Shown here one piece after another: positions 22,842 through 35,713 of a DNA stretch of 64,000 bases; position 1 is the first letter of the stretch, and the number at the start of each line of letters is the position of its first letter. The position numbers were made by a program, and so were the translations under genes. Source of the stretch: Tribonema minus (lineage: Eukaryota; Sar; Xanthophyceae; Tribonematales; Tribonemataceae); contig JAFCMP010000113.1 of assembly GCA_017506865.1 (NCBI GenBank), forward strand, positions 558,001 to 622,000, read 5' to 3'. The notes under the pieces are model-generated. The model did not search any database, was not told the origin of the DNA, and was given only the letters and a program-made list of their open reading frames with translations.

Positions 22842-25800
22842 ATGGCCAAAAAACGAGAATCCAGCCAGCAAGCAGCTGAGGCAGTGGACGAGGAGCCTGA
22901 TGCAGCAGCGGCGGCGGTGGAGCAGCAGCAGCAGCAGCAGCAGCCACGGCGGCGAAAGCGATCATTGAGTTTTGACGACAAGACGGCACACGATGCCGAG
23001 GTTCTGGCCAGGATCGCTGCTCACGACCAGCACTTCAACGCCATGCTAGACATGATCCCCACGCACCTCGTGGTTCCGATGACGGAGGGCGAGAAGGAGG
23101 AGGCCTACACCAGCAGGTTTATGAAGAACAAAAAGGGGACGGCTCCCAAGCAGGTGGTCAAGGAGGTGTCCAAGAAAAACAAAAAAGCCAGGTAATAATC
23201 ACGTACTGCGCCGTGTGGCATTCTTGATGAACCGTGTGGCTGGCATTGCGTACAGCATATTGCGGCCGAGTGCTGCTTTTAGAAGACACGCAAGCTGCAT
23301 ACATTAACTTCAACAGCGTGTGCACTGACCATTTTGAGACCGACGGGCTTCATCGTGGTGGTGTCGCTACGGCACACACGGGTTTGACACAGCGCAATGT
23401 GAATGCAACCTTAATGGGTCGCAAGGGCCAGCATCTAGTTCAGCTCGTGCCTCATGAAGCAGGCAGACGTGACTTCTGCAGTGCCATCTGCCCTTTCATC
23501 ATGCCTCGCTTTTACGTGGTAATGTGTACAAGCGCACAGGCAAGTTCCAACGTGCGGGCCTCTAAGGCAGCTGTGGCAGCGGAAACATGAAATCCTGCCA
23601 AATTGGGGGACAGTTTTAGACAAGTTGACGACAACAGCGCCAGGTGTCGAGCAGGTGCATCAATGAGTACAACAGCATGCACTGGCCAGTGCACCAGCGG
23701 AGCGCCTTCGACGCTACTCGATTTCTCTGTTGCAACGCTCAGTCAACTGCTCACATGCACCCTCTGTGGTCCACCGCAGCAAGCCGCGCTGCAAGCATAA
23801 CCTGACGTGCGCTCTCAGCACCCGGCACTGTGCCAAGCAGTGCTCCCTGTGCGATTGAACTCTTTGCTCTTGTCTGACCTTGCGGTCAAAAGCCTCGATT
23901 CACTTTGGTTAATCTGGAATGAGCTGAGGTTCGACTGAATAAGTTGGAACAATCTCGGCCGGAATCTCCGCGCAACGCTGCTAGTAAGCCGACCGCACTA
24001 AATCAAGCAGCTCACGCGGATTCATCCAAACGCTCGTCCCGCGTGGCCAGGTACGACGCGGCGGCGGACGCGACGGGCGCGGACGGCGGCGGCGCGACGC
24101 TGCGCGAGCAGCAGCGCAGGATCGCCAAAGAAAAGGCGGAGGACGACGACGTCGTCGACAGCGGCGACGATGACAGCGACGGCGGCGGCGGCGGCAGCGG
24201 CGGCGGCGGCAGCGGCGGCGGCGGCAGCAATGAAGAGGAAGAGGGTGGTGGCGGCGGCAGCGGCAGCGAGGGAGAGGGGGAGGGGGAGGGGGAGGGGGGG
24301 AAGGGGGGGAAGCGCGCGCCTCGGAAGAAGCTCCCCCTGCCCAACGCCGCGCCCACGAACGTGCGCAAGGCGGGGCTGAGCGCTGCCTCCATGGAGGAGC
24401 TGCGTGCCAAGGTACGCATGTATGTAATCAGCAACTAGCTCCTGCGCTGACACCGTCAGTGGTCGTAGTGCGTGGCCGCAGCAGGTCCCGCACCGTGCGC
24501 GTTGCGAGGCGCTACGTGTATACCACCGGCTGCGGAGCGTGGCGTGGAAGGCCGCGTGAGCCGCAGCACAGCGGCGTCTCGCGTTCTGCGCGCCGGCACA
24601 GCGGAGGAGCGGAAGGTGCACGCTTTTTTGGGCATGCCCTGCACTGCCAACGGCGCTCTCGCGCACCGTCGCGCATTGCGGCGGCGGCGGCAGCGGCGGC
24701 GGCGGCGGCGGCGCGCTTCACATCCGCCTGCGACAACGCTTAGAAGCGTTGCTGCAACATCGTTGTCAGCATGCCGCAGCGTCGGCAGCATTGCTGCCCT
24801 CGGCGCGTGCGGGATGCGCCCCAGTGACGGCCGCATAGTTGACGCCGTTGCAGCGGAGTGCTGCCTCTGGCTCAGCACTGGCGTGAGCGTGCTGGACGGA
24901 TGTGCGCAGTTGGCATGTGCGCATTGGTTTGATGCAGCCTGATGACGGCTGCAGTTTGCTGTGCCAGTTTGCTGTCGGGTGCGCCCTCCAGGGCTGTGCG
25001 CGTAACGCTCAGCGTGTAGCGGAGCCGAGACTGACATAGGTGAAGCAGGCGTTATGGTGAGCATGCTCAAGCTAATTGTTGGGTGCGTGCATGGGGGAGG
25101 CATCCTCGTGGAGAGGAAGTATCATACTTCAAGTATGGAAGCGTGAGCGTCGCCGGCTGACCCGTGCTTGCACGGCGGTGTTCTATGAAGCCAGGCTCTG
25201 TACTGGTGCTGTCCGGCTACGCTTGCCTTGGATGACGTAGGAATCAGACTGTTCAGCTGGCAGGCCAGGCAGAATTTGGCTCGCTCCTCATCTCAAGCGG
25301 GGTAGACTAGGGCCGTCTCAGGCAGCACCGCATTCGAGAACACTTCGTTCCAAAGGTGGCACCGACGGCACGGTGCTGTTGTGCAGCATTGAGATTGCTG
25401 CTGCCGGGCACCCTTCCACCAGCGGCGCGCTGGCTGCAGGGTGATGTTGTGGCACATTGCTGCGGTCAGCGGCGTCATCGCGGACACTCATGCGCGCATC
25501 ATAAGGAAGACCATCGCGGCCGCTGCATTGTAGCACTGCAACACACGTGTAGCTATGTGTGAGCGAGGCATGCTGGTGGAGCGTAGGTATGTAGGCCGCT
25601 TTGCCATTTCGACAGAGGTGGCTGAGCTCCTGAGCGATCTTCAGCATATATGCCAAACATCACATGCAGAAGCACATGGAGTCCGTGTCAGTATGTTTGG
25701 TGCAGAGGCAGCCTTAAGCTGTTTATCATTCCAGTGCGCTGTGTGAGTGATGCACTTCAACTTCAACTTGAACTTCACCAAAAACCAAAGCAGAGGTCAG

Positions 25801-27927
25801 CGGGCACCACCGTCCGCTGAGCGCGTCGTCGTGGCAGGCACCGCCACAGCCTTCAACAGCGACCTGCCTCGGAGGCAACGTGGCAACAGTGCTCGTCAAC
25901 CACTTAGGCCACTGATGGTAGCTGCCCTTTTCGCGCCGTCGCAGGTCGAGGCCCGCGTGGAAGAGCTCAGGCGGCAGCGCTCAGCGAAAGCCGGCGGCCG
26001 CCGCGACAAGCGAAACGCCGCCGTCGCCGCTGCCGCCGGCCCCAAGGGCGAACGCACAAAGGGCGATAAGGCGGCAAGGAAGAAGGCAAAGGCCGCCGCG
26101 AAGGCTGCTGCCAAAGCTGCTGCTGGCACCGCAGCAGCGGCGGCAGCGGCGGCGCAGCAGCCGCAGGCGCCGCCGTCGCCGCTGCTGCCGCCGCGGCCGC
26201 CGATGCCGGAGTTCGACAGCATAGAGTTCAGCGAGCTGAAGCTGGGGGGGGATGCGGGGGCGAAGGCAGCGGCCAAGCCGGGGACGAAGATGCGGCGGCT
26301 GACGGGGTTGCTCAAGGTGGCGGAGGAGAAGCAGAAGCGGCTGCAGGAGCTGCGGCGGAGCGACGAGGTGAGTTGTATCAGTGCTCAGTGCTCATACGCA
26401 CAAGTAGGTGCGGATCGTCCAGAGCGCAAAGATAGTTGCAGCGGTTGAAGGACGCATTGCAGCAGCAGCAGCAGCAGCCGTAGCAGCAGCCGCAGCATGC
26501 TCAAGGTGGCGGAGGAGAAGCAGAAGCGGCTGCAGGAGCTGCGGCGGAGCGACGAGGTGAGCTTCATCAGTGCTCAGTGCTCATGCACGTAGGCAGGTGC
26601 GGATCGTCCGGGGCGCAATAATAGTTGAACTCATACGCGTAGGTGCGGATCATCCAGGGCTCAAGAAAACTTGCAGTGGTTCAAGGACGCGTCGCAGCAG
26701 CTGCAGCAGCAGTAGCATCATAGCTGGGTAAGGCGGCCGTGCAGCCACTGATACGAAGTAGGTGCGGATCGTCCAGGGTTCAAGAAAACCTGCAGTGTTT
26801 GAAGCAGGCGTTGCAGCAATAGCAGCATCATTGATTCATTGCGGGTTCGGGCGGCTGCGCAGCACCTGCAGCTGCAGCGGCTGCAGGTGCCGCACCTCAG
26901 CAGTGCGGCAAGAAAGCGTCGTCGCGCCATCTCGGACTCCCGGTTCATGATGATGAGTGCCGATATCACACGCACCAACAACATAAATGCTGCATGGATG
27001 AGCCCGGAGGCGTCGCTGCGCTCACGGCTTACGTGGGCGCCGCTGATCCGCTTGTGCGGCATTGCTCATCTCTTCATGCTGCGCAATGCTGTTCAAGTGA
27101 CGGTTGCTCTTGCGCACGTCGCACCGCGCGACGCCGGCGACGTGAGGCGCATGCGCTCTTGGTGCGAACCGTGCCGCGCTACCTACCTGCGTTCTTTACA
27201 GCCACGTGGATTTTCTACGCACAAAGTCTTAAGGGCTTGTGGAAGGTCTCAAACATGAATCACATGAACCATATCAATATTCTTGGATTGGGGAAGAGGC
27301 GTAGAATGAGGAGGAAGTTGGCAGTGTGCCAGATCACACCTCGTGCTGACAGGCAGCCAACGAGCGTTAGGCACAGCTGCAGTTGAGGCGAAAGCTGGCC
27401 GGCACAGTGGAAGGGTGCTCACGATTAATGATTGCTTGATACCCCCGCAGGGCCGCGCCGCCGCCAAGGCGGAGCTCTTCGGCGACGCGCTCGCCGCCGC
27501 CGCGGGCGCCGCGCCCAAGGACTCCACCACGCAGCTGCGCAAGGCCATCAAGCGGCGCGAGAAGGCCAAGACGGCGAGCGCCGCGGCGTGGAAGGACCGC
27601 GGCAGCAAGCTCGACGCCGCCGCGCGCGAGCGCCAGGGCAAGCGCGAGGACAACCTCAAGGCGCGGCGCAGCGGCGGCGGCGCCGGCGGCGCGGCGGCGG
27701 CGGGCGCGGAGGGCGAGGAGAAGGCGCCGCGGAAGCGCCAGATGCGCCCCGGCTTTGAGGGCAAGAAGGGGGACTTCTTGAATAAGGGGCCCGGGGAGGG
27801 GGGCAGGGGGGGCGGGCGGGGCGGGGGGAGGGGCGGCGGTGGGGAGAGGGGGGGGCGGGGGGGTAGAGGCGGGGGAGGTAGGGGGCGCGGCGGGGGCGGG
27901 GGTGGGCGGGGGGGTAGGGGCGCTTAG
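22842..27927 (+). CDS. SURF6: SURF6/RRP14-family nucleolar ribosome-biogenesis protein
   Basis: Four exons, 22842-23191, 24051-24411, 25945-26367 and 27451-27927, give 536 aa; the phases (2,0,0) fit. Exon 1 carries an RRP14 N-terminal-type region (about residues 60-116: FNAMLDMIPTHLVVP then KNKKGTAPKQVVKEV). Exon 2 is acidic/Gly-rich and ends MEELRAK, joined in frame to VEARVEELRRQR in exon 3. Exon 4 has the SURF6 signature of basic helices (LRKAIKRREKAKTA, AAWKDR, RQGKREDNLKARR, RPGFEGKKGDFL) and ends in a Gly/Arg-rich tail resembling RGG RNA-binding regions. Known members bind pre-rRNA and are needed for 60S and 40S assembly in the nucleolus. The 24051 acceptor was chosen because it restores the frame directly into TLREQQRR. 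The Gly/Arg tail is unusually long. Confidence 0.85.
26499..26840 (+). repeat. Intronic copy of SURF6 exon 3 tail with repeated intron start
   Basis: 26499-26556 repeats the last 57 nt of exon 3 (26311-26367) almost exactly, followed by the donor and similar intron sequence. The intron motif GTAGGTGCGGATCGTCCAGG recurs near 26405, 26594, 26640 and 26758. The exon copy lacks a frame-compatible acceptor, so it is probably not used. Confidence 0.8.
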
Positions 27928-28893
27928 AGAAGGGCTTTGACGGAAGCCCGTCCCGGTCCGTTTGTAAGGCTGCAGGTAAACGCACGGGTTGCAACTGTCG
28001 TCGATTGCGGAGCAGTGGTGTGCTGCTGCGAGCAGTGCATTCGCTCAAGCGATTGCTGCGCGATGGCGCTCGTCGTTGTGGGCACTAGTTATGAATGGTA
28101 GTGGTGGTGTTGCGCTGGTGGTGCATGATGCGGTGAAGGATAATTTTCTGTGCCTGCGTTGTTTTTCACACCTGCAAGTACGTTTGGCTCAGATGCTGAT
28201 GAGAGTTGTCGAGTGCTCACTGTGCACCACAAAGCACGGCAGTCTGAATAAAGTTTGCAACATTGGAGCTGCGATGCTGCAAGTATTGGGGGTTCTTTAC
28301 CTCCACCTTGCCAAGAGCTGCCGAAAACCAACAACATATCTTAGAAGGCTGATAAGACTGACCCCGTCAACTCAGCACACAGATGAGTTCAACCTGCCCG
28401 CAATAATTGTGAACTGTTCCATCATTTGCGTCGGCTTGATTAAATTCAAGGCAGCCGGAAACAAGCAGCATTGTGGAGGCACCGTATGGCACACTCATTT
28501 GTCAGCCTGAAAACACAAAGTTGCAGGATCCCTCTGTGAACTCTCTGGGAGTCTCCCTGGCACTTCAACTGCGTCGCATGGAAAGCCCTGATCCAAACAT
28601 GTTTGTTCATAAAGACACATTTCATCATTGAAACGTTTTCTACTGGCCTCGTGTGACTCTACGTGACGAGGCCTTGTGCCCCCCACCACCGCCTCAAACG
28701 TTCAAGTCGCTATCATCTGCACATTTTTGCAATTTCTGATCCAATTTTAAATTTTCTTGCACGCATGGAGCATAGGTGTCATCGATGCACGATCAAACGG
28801 GCAAACTTCAAAAAGATTGGCTTCAACTTCAACGAAAAAACTGTTGAAGTGCAAGATATCCGAGAGTGAAGGGGAACATTGTGCGCAAAGACG
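27928..28893. other. Intergenic, no gene seen
   Basis: Lower GC than its neighbours. It contains a segment near 28505-28690 that resembles 32860-33000 (shared core GTTGCAGGATCCCTCTG), so part of it is a dispersed repeat. The SURF6 3' UTR and PPR promoter must lie here. Confidence 0.5.
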
Positions 28894-31553
28894 ATGTTTT
28901 GCGCCAGGATGCGGCCCGTGGCCATCGGATCGCGCGTGCTGGCGCCTTATTTCAGGAGCAATGCACCGACGCGAGGCGCCATCCAACAGCCGCAAGCAGC
29001 GTGGCCTGTCTCGAGGCGACTCTCTGGCACTAAGGAATCGGGCCCGTACGATGCCTTCGAGATGACCACTTCGACAGCGAGGGCGATCCTCATGGCGTCT
29101 AAATATAAGCCTCGTCACGTATTCCTGGCGTTGGAGCACTTGAGTCGCGCAGGCACCCTGACAAGCAGGGATCACGTGCTGGCCCCAACCGCGGTGACTG
29201 AGACCACGCACCAGAAGAGGCTGCTGGAGCGGGAGGGGTTTCCCTGGACTCAGACCGCATGCAGCGCCGTGCTGCAAGCATGCCGCAAAGCGGGGGAGAT
29301 GCACCTTGCGATGCAGCTGATCGAGCAGATGCAGCTACGCGGCATCAGCCCTCACGCTAGCGAGTACCTCAAGCTCATTGAGCACGTTGCCAGCGGCAGT
29401 GACAGAAGCGTGCAGGCCTTGAGGACCTTACTGCTGTGCCTGTGTGACATAGGTTCTGTGCCCCGCGGAGCCATTGAGTTGATGCGCGATATAGATGGGG
29501 CGTGGACTCACGACGCCTACAGCGCCGCGCTGCAAGCGTGCGCCCAAGCGGGGCGGTGGGGCGATGCGCTGCGGCTGCTGAATATCAGGATGAGGCAGCG
29601 CAGCATCTGCTCGTCGGTGGGCAAACGCGTCGGCCCCTTCAATTTCGAGCAGCAGACGCAGACGGACAAGGTATGTGCTTCCCACTTGAACTACGATGAA
29701 CCACACACCTGACTGGGTCTAGGCTCTTGCTGGATGCAGCGCTGTACAAGTCCACGCAGTGAAACTATGCATCAATGCTGCCTCTGCCGTCCTCTTATGA
29801 CCGCACACGGCAATCGTTTTAAAAAGGCCCGTGTTGTTTCTGGACGTGTTGGACCAGTGTAGTCAAAGTCACTGGCTTCGATTTCCTGTGCTTGGCATGG
29901 TTGAAGTTGATGTTGTCATGTTTTTCACACGAGCGCATTATCTCAAGCACCAGTGCAAGAGCGCGTCCAGTAATGGCGATGATGCAAGCAGGCAGCTTAG
30001 GCATAGTCTGAGTGTACGCACCATGGAGCAACCTCTGCCTCTCCCTCCGCTCTGGTGCCGTGCCGCACTTGCAGCACCGGCTCATCGTTGAATAATTACA
30101 TGGCACAGCTCGTAACGATGACACATGTTTGCCTCTGGCACGCTGTGCGCAGCAGGGCATTCAGACACTTCCACACACCTGGACAACGGCCCTGAATGCT
30201 CTCGGCACAGAGGGTCGGGTGGACGAAATGCTGGCACTGTACAAGAACATGCGCGCAAGCGGTCACGAGCCTGATGTAATCGCCATCAACGATATGCTAG
30301 CCCACGCTGGCAGTGCGGGGAATCGCGACGTTGCCGAGGCTCTGTGGCGGGAGCTGCGCGATCTGCAGCTGCAGCCCACGCGCTCGAGCTACAACGCGCT
30401 GGTGCGCTGCTACGCAGTGGCCAAGGATCCGGAGAAGGAGGAGGCGGTGCTCAAGGAAATGAGCGAGTCCGCATGCCACAAGCCGGATGCCTCCGCCTTC
30501 ACCAGGTGCGTACGACGCATTTACTCGCTGCACAACACACACCTCGAAGTACCACAACATACACTTGGTGCGTACACTATGTTCTTTGGGGTGTTCTTCA
30601 AAGCTCCAAAAGTCTGCTGCGGACATCTGTCTCGGCACGGAAAACTTGTGTGGTGTATGTAGTCTACTTCGTGGGAGTAACTTCAGCTGTAACTCAACGC
30701 CGCTGCCAGTACTGGGCCCCTCACCCTGACTTCTTCAACCATTACCCTATGCGCTGTAACCGAGTCCGCGAAAGTACAAGGTGATGTGCAGTACGTCTTT
30801 GTGAATCAAAATGTGATGTCATTTTTTGAAGTAGTTACTTCAGCAACAGCGCTCACCAACATGCTTAGATCCTGCTGATGGTGCGACACGCAGCAGGTAC
30901 TACCGGTTCACTTCGAAGAAGGCATCTCCCGTATCGCCGCCTGAAGCTGCTGCGAGCATTGTCGTCACACTGCAGCGTGGCAGCTGGTCAGTAGAGGGAG
31001 CTGTGCACACACGCAGTACAGGGGGCATACGGGTAGAATTGCAGCAAAGGCCAAGACGCCACACCAGACCATCTCAACAAAAAGCATTGTTGACGAGGCG
31101 CAGTGTAACCGTACTGCAACGGCCAATCTCAACAAGCAGTCACGGGTACGTACGTCATCATGCACCATGCACTTGACGAGCGCGGATACCAACTCATACC
31201 TCTCAAGAACGCGAGTGAAGGCCATACTCCCATACAGTCGTACTCTCACAGACTGCCTGTTGCTTTGCTCGCACCGCCCCTCCCGCGATCAGCCTGATGA
31301 GCGCTAGCTACGTAACACTTGGTCATACCTATTCAGTCGTTCGCTCACACATCGCCTGTTGCTGTGCTCGTGCCCCCCCCCCCCCCCCCCCCGGTCCAGC
31401 CCCATGAAGGCCTACATGGCCGCAGGGTGCCCGCAGGAGGCATTGAACGTCTTTGCCAGGATGCGCGCCGCGAGCGTATGGCCAGATTCCGATGCGTATA
31501 AGACCTGGACTCGCGCCGTGGACGCAATCCACCGTGCTAAGAAGGAAGACTAG
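28894..31553 (+). CDS. Pentatricopeptide repeat (PPR) protein, probably organellar
   Basis: Three exons: 28894-29670, 30153-30505 and 31400-31553 (about 427 aa). The second acceptor could also be three bases later. The start is the first ATG in frame; the first ~45 residues are Arg/Ser/Ala-rich without acids (MFCARMRPVAIGSRVLAPYF), a likely mitochondrial or plastid presequence. PPR helices are visible: TQTACSAVLQACRKAGEMHLAMQLIEQMQLRGISP split across residues ~110-150, HDAYSAALQACAQAGRWGDAL, TWTTALNALGTEGRVDEML with MRASGHEPDV, and SSYNALVRCYAVA. PPR proteins bind organellar RNA for processing, editing or translation; the target is unknown. Exon 3 follows a run of 20 C as polypyrimidine tract. 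A decayed paralogue lies at 41403-42456. Confidence 0.8.
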
Positions 31554-34500
31554 GTGCAATGCGCGCGAATGAGGCTTGGGTGAGTTTGTTCACTGCAATG
31601 GTGTGATGGGGACATGCCGCGTTTGCTCGCAGTTTCCGCATGTAGCGTGAAGCGCTTCTTTTCTGGTTGGCGCGCAGGGCTATCTAACCCCTGTCAGACG
31701 TCACTGCGCATTGTGGCACGTCACACCGCAACACATTGTTGTTGAAGTCCTGGAGACGCGCACCGCAAACGTGTCCATCGTGCCCTACCCACACGGGCTG
31801 AGGGCATGTGCGGGCCCTTGAAGTTTGCGATGTCACTTCAAGTTAAAGTAAATGCACGGTCACGTATGTTCCGGTGTGCGACTCGAGGCTCTGTAGCCGC
31901 TTCACTCAAGGACACATGTGCTATGCGCCCCCCCTCCCATGCTTCTTGAAGTAGCTGATTCTGCTGCCGCCCCACCTGTTCTTTAACCATCATGAAGTGC
32001 ACTGTGTGGTCTACAAAGGGTGGCGCTCTTGCATTAGATCTGTGCATTGCACGCAGCAACGTGGTGTGGCTGTGGACACGAACAACACTCATAATACATG
32101 CGGGTTTCCTCACGCTTGTAACACAAACTTGGTACCACTGCGCTTTTGCCGCAGGCGGGCCCACACACACGGAATCCAGACGCGGCTCGGGCCGCCATGT
32201 ACGTGCTTGGCTCGCTGCATATATATATGTGTGTAAGCCAAACCGGACGCAAGCACAGACGTCAAGTTTCAAACTTCAAGTTTTTGCTGCGCATATCGTC
32301 GAAGCCGAGGAGGCTGCCACTTGAAGTTTCTGTATATGACGATCATGGCAGTGTCAGGGCATGTATGATCTGTTTGAACAAGTGTTGCCTGCGGTGCGGC
32401 ACGACTTCATCTTTGTAGTTTATTGCTCTTTTCCGCTCAGGACGCAGCTCTGTATTTCTACTGGTAGGTACAACATGTATTATGACGATCTTTTGATTCG
32501 TTTCCATGACAGCATGCAAATCCACATTCTTTGAATAGCAGTACCTGTGACGTAGACTGAGGTCGACTCTGTACGACTGCATCATCGCGTAATGAACAAC
32601 AGCGTTGAGTTCACTTGACTTGACTCTATATGTTTCTGCTGCAAGCGTGACGCATGGCATGCTCAATTTGCTTGTGCAACAGTTGCTCTGCTACTGACGC
32701 CACACCCACACCACAGCGCCGCCAGTGGCTTCACTTTCTGTCATCAAACACTGTTCCAGCAATTGAGTCAGCGGCCGCCGCCACACGCAGCCTGCTATGG
32801 CAACGTTTGAAATTGTGAATCGGCAATTTATGTTGAGGCAGCCAGAATCCAGTAGCATTGTCTAGATTTAGTCCAGGAATAATATGGGACGTCTTGTCGG
32901 CCACGAAACACTGAGTTGCAGGATCCCTCTGCGTTGAACTCCCCGGCTCTTCAACTGTGTGATGATGTACTTCCTGTTTTTGTGCATACATGAAAAACAA
33001 ACTGTATACGGCGTATACTTTACGAATGACATTTCCTCAAGTATGTGACTATGCATCGTGTGGACAAGCTCCCTTCCTCCCTCATGCAGCGTTGTTAATA
33101 CCGGCACTTTTGGGTATGTACGTACGTGCGTACGCGGTAACAGCCGGAATCCTATTACCGTGCGGTATTACCGGCTAGGGTTTGTTCATGTAGGGCCTCA
33201 TGGCCTACAGAAGGTTGCAGATCTATTGCATGTGTGCAGCACACTCCGATGCAACTTGCTCGTGAGAATGGAGTCTAGGTGTCACCGATTTCAAAGGACA
33301 TTGAGCAGAGCTGCAGGGTCAAAGCCTTCAAGGGCAACTTCACGCGCAACCAGTTCATCGGAAGCCCCTCGCGTCAGACCTGACCCCCAGCTAGACCTGA
33401 ATGTTAGGAATCTTACGCTAGCCCTGACCATCAGCTGGACCTTCACAAAAAACGAATCAAAAGATCGTAGAGCTCCAGGTGACAGGGGTGGTTAGCCGCG
33501 AGTGCCTTCCACCAACAACCGTGGTCGCCGCTGCTGCAGTCATTGGCCACGAGTCAAACAGTGCCACCATATCCACAGTAGGCAAAAAGACTTCTGTGTG
33601 CAAGCTTTTTAGCTTTGAATCTTACGATGGCCCGGATCCCCTGCGCGCCTGCCTGTGCGCAGCACCACAAGCCCCAAACCTCTCGCGGCTCACCCTAACC
33701 CTCTTAACGAGCTAGGATCCCGCACGCGCAGCGCGCGTTATATTGGAACTATGGCACACCTCCTGCACTGCTGGCAGCAGCCCGCTCGAGAGGTGTGCCA
33801 AGATAGGCACACATGCCAAGGCAACTCCTTGCTGCATACGTGGAAGAAAGTGCACCACCATCGGCTGCAGCGTAGTTCAAAGTGACAGCTCAGCACCAAG
33901 ACCCCTTTGATCCAGCACCACTGCAAGCACCAATAGCAGCGGTAGCAGCAGTAGATCAGCAGCGCTGCCCAGCGCAAGATCCACAATGTTTCTCTGACAG
34001 ATTCAGCACTGACAGCGCGCTCATCACCTGAAACCAACGTTGCTCAGCAGCACCCTATGCAGCAGCACCAATGATCACTGCCTCTCGCCAGCTTTTCTCC
34101 GTTCACAGCTGTGCGCAGCCCAGGTGGCACAAAGAAAGTGGCATATGAACAAGTGTTTCAGCACAGCCTCGTGGTTTCCCCACTTTGCCAGTGCAATGGC
34201 CCCCACGCTCCGCAAGCTGCTCCTCAAGTGCTCTGCTTTCGTGTGTGACACTTGGGGTTATCGAGGGCCCCCCCGGCGCCTTGTCGATGGTGTACCGGTT
34301 TCTGTTTGGTTGCACCTTGCCGGTGAGCGGCGATTCTCATTGGCTGCGCCTTGCCGGTGGCTGAGGGCTTGCGTGAGACACTCCGCTCGAGGTGGAAGTC
34401 GTGCGAACAGAACGTTGAAGTTGAAGTTCCGATTATTCTTCAAGCGGCACGGGAAGGCAACTCAACTCAGTCCATTCCCGACACGCGCGCAACAGCAATC

Positions 34501-35713
34501 ACACAGCATACTACCCAGCAGCATTAGTATGAAGGACGCCAACACCCTTTCCCCCACGGCTCTGCCCGCCCGAGCAGCATCGACAGCAGAGGATCCTGAA
34601 GGAAAGCACTTGCAGCAGCCCGAGGGGGCGACGTGCAGCAGGTGCCTAGGCGACATGTGCGATACATGTCACCGCACGGCGGGGCGCCGCCCCCGCTACT
34701 GGTACCTGCTCAACCCCGTGCACGTGACGCAGGCGGCGCGTTAAGCCGTTGTTGCGAAGGGAAATTCTGTCGCTGCCACAAGTGCAAGTACGGCCACTGG
34801 CGAGGGTCACTCGAGAAGTACGCAGTGTCCCAGTGTCTCCTACGCACCCCGCGCCCAACACCGCAGCGCAGATGTACAGTGAGCCAGTAGTTTTCACTCG
34901 GTTTCTTGTTCAGGTGTGTTGACAGTATGCGATACAGTGTTGTCGTTGAATTCAGCAATGCGTCGCCAGCAAGCCAACGGCAGCTGCTGTACCTTGTGTT
35001 GTGAGTATGTAGCCCCCTTCTCCATTCCACATGTATACACAATATTGGCAACACACAGCGATCGCCTTTGCCCATTAGGCATTACCCTCTTGAAAAAGTG
35101 ACAGGCGGCAACACAACACAATATTTATACTTCGGAAGTACTTCTAAATATAATGTTTTGACATACATGACGTGGGTCACCTGTTTTCTCTTGACTGCGT
35201 GACGTGGCAAAGCGAGACATTGTGTGAACCTGTGTGTTGCTTATGCTGTGTGTGCTTGAGTGTGCTGATGCAGCGGTGGCACATGTGCGCGCGCTGCGCA
35301 CAATCACACGTTAGATGTGATTGCTTCAATTCGTCATGTCATGTCAAATATGCGCTTGGCGCAATGAAGCATTAGAAGCACTGATTGACCAGCATTGACC
35401 AGCTGGCGCATTCGCGCTTGACGATGTCTTCAGCTCTGAGGGTGGTTTGGTGTGTTTACAGCGGCGGAATCGTGGTCAGCAGCTGCAGCAGCCTTGGACT
35501 TGGTTCAGACATGCTCTTGGGTTTCGGTGGTTTATAGACAGCGGTTTGAACAGAAGCGGGGTTAGCAGCAGCACATGAGGCGGACCACAACAGCAGCGCA
35601 TGTACTTTCTATTAATTCTCGCTCAGGGCGCGAAAAAGCCCAGATGATTGGCATCTAGCTGTAAGGAATCTACATGTCGTATGACAGTCTGAAAGCGTCG
35701 CAACGACAACCAC
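31554..35713. other. Gene-poor repeat-like region
   Basis: No confident gene in about 4.1 kb. 32860-33000 and 33260-33480 resemble sequences near 28505-28790 and 25745-25830, so old dispersed repeats are present. A telomere-like fragment (CACCCTAACCCTCTTAACG) lies at 33690-33710. Open frames around 34040-34744 and 34633-34890 contain Cys clusters (CSRCLGDMCDTCHRTAG; CCEGKFCRCHKCKYGHW) in two different frames, perhaps remains of a zinc-binding protein or mobile element; the evidence is weak. Confidence 0.4.
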
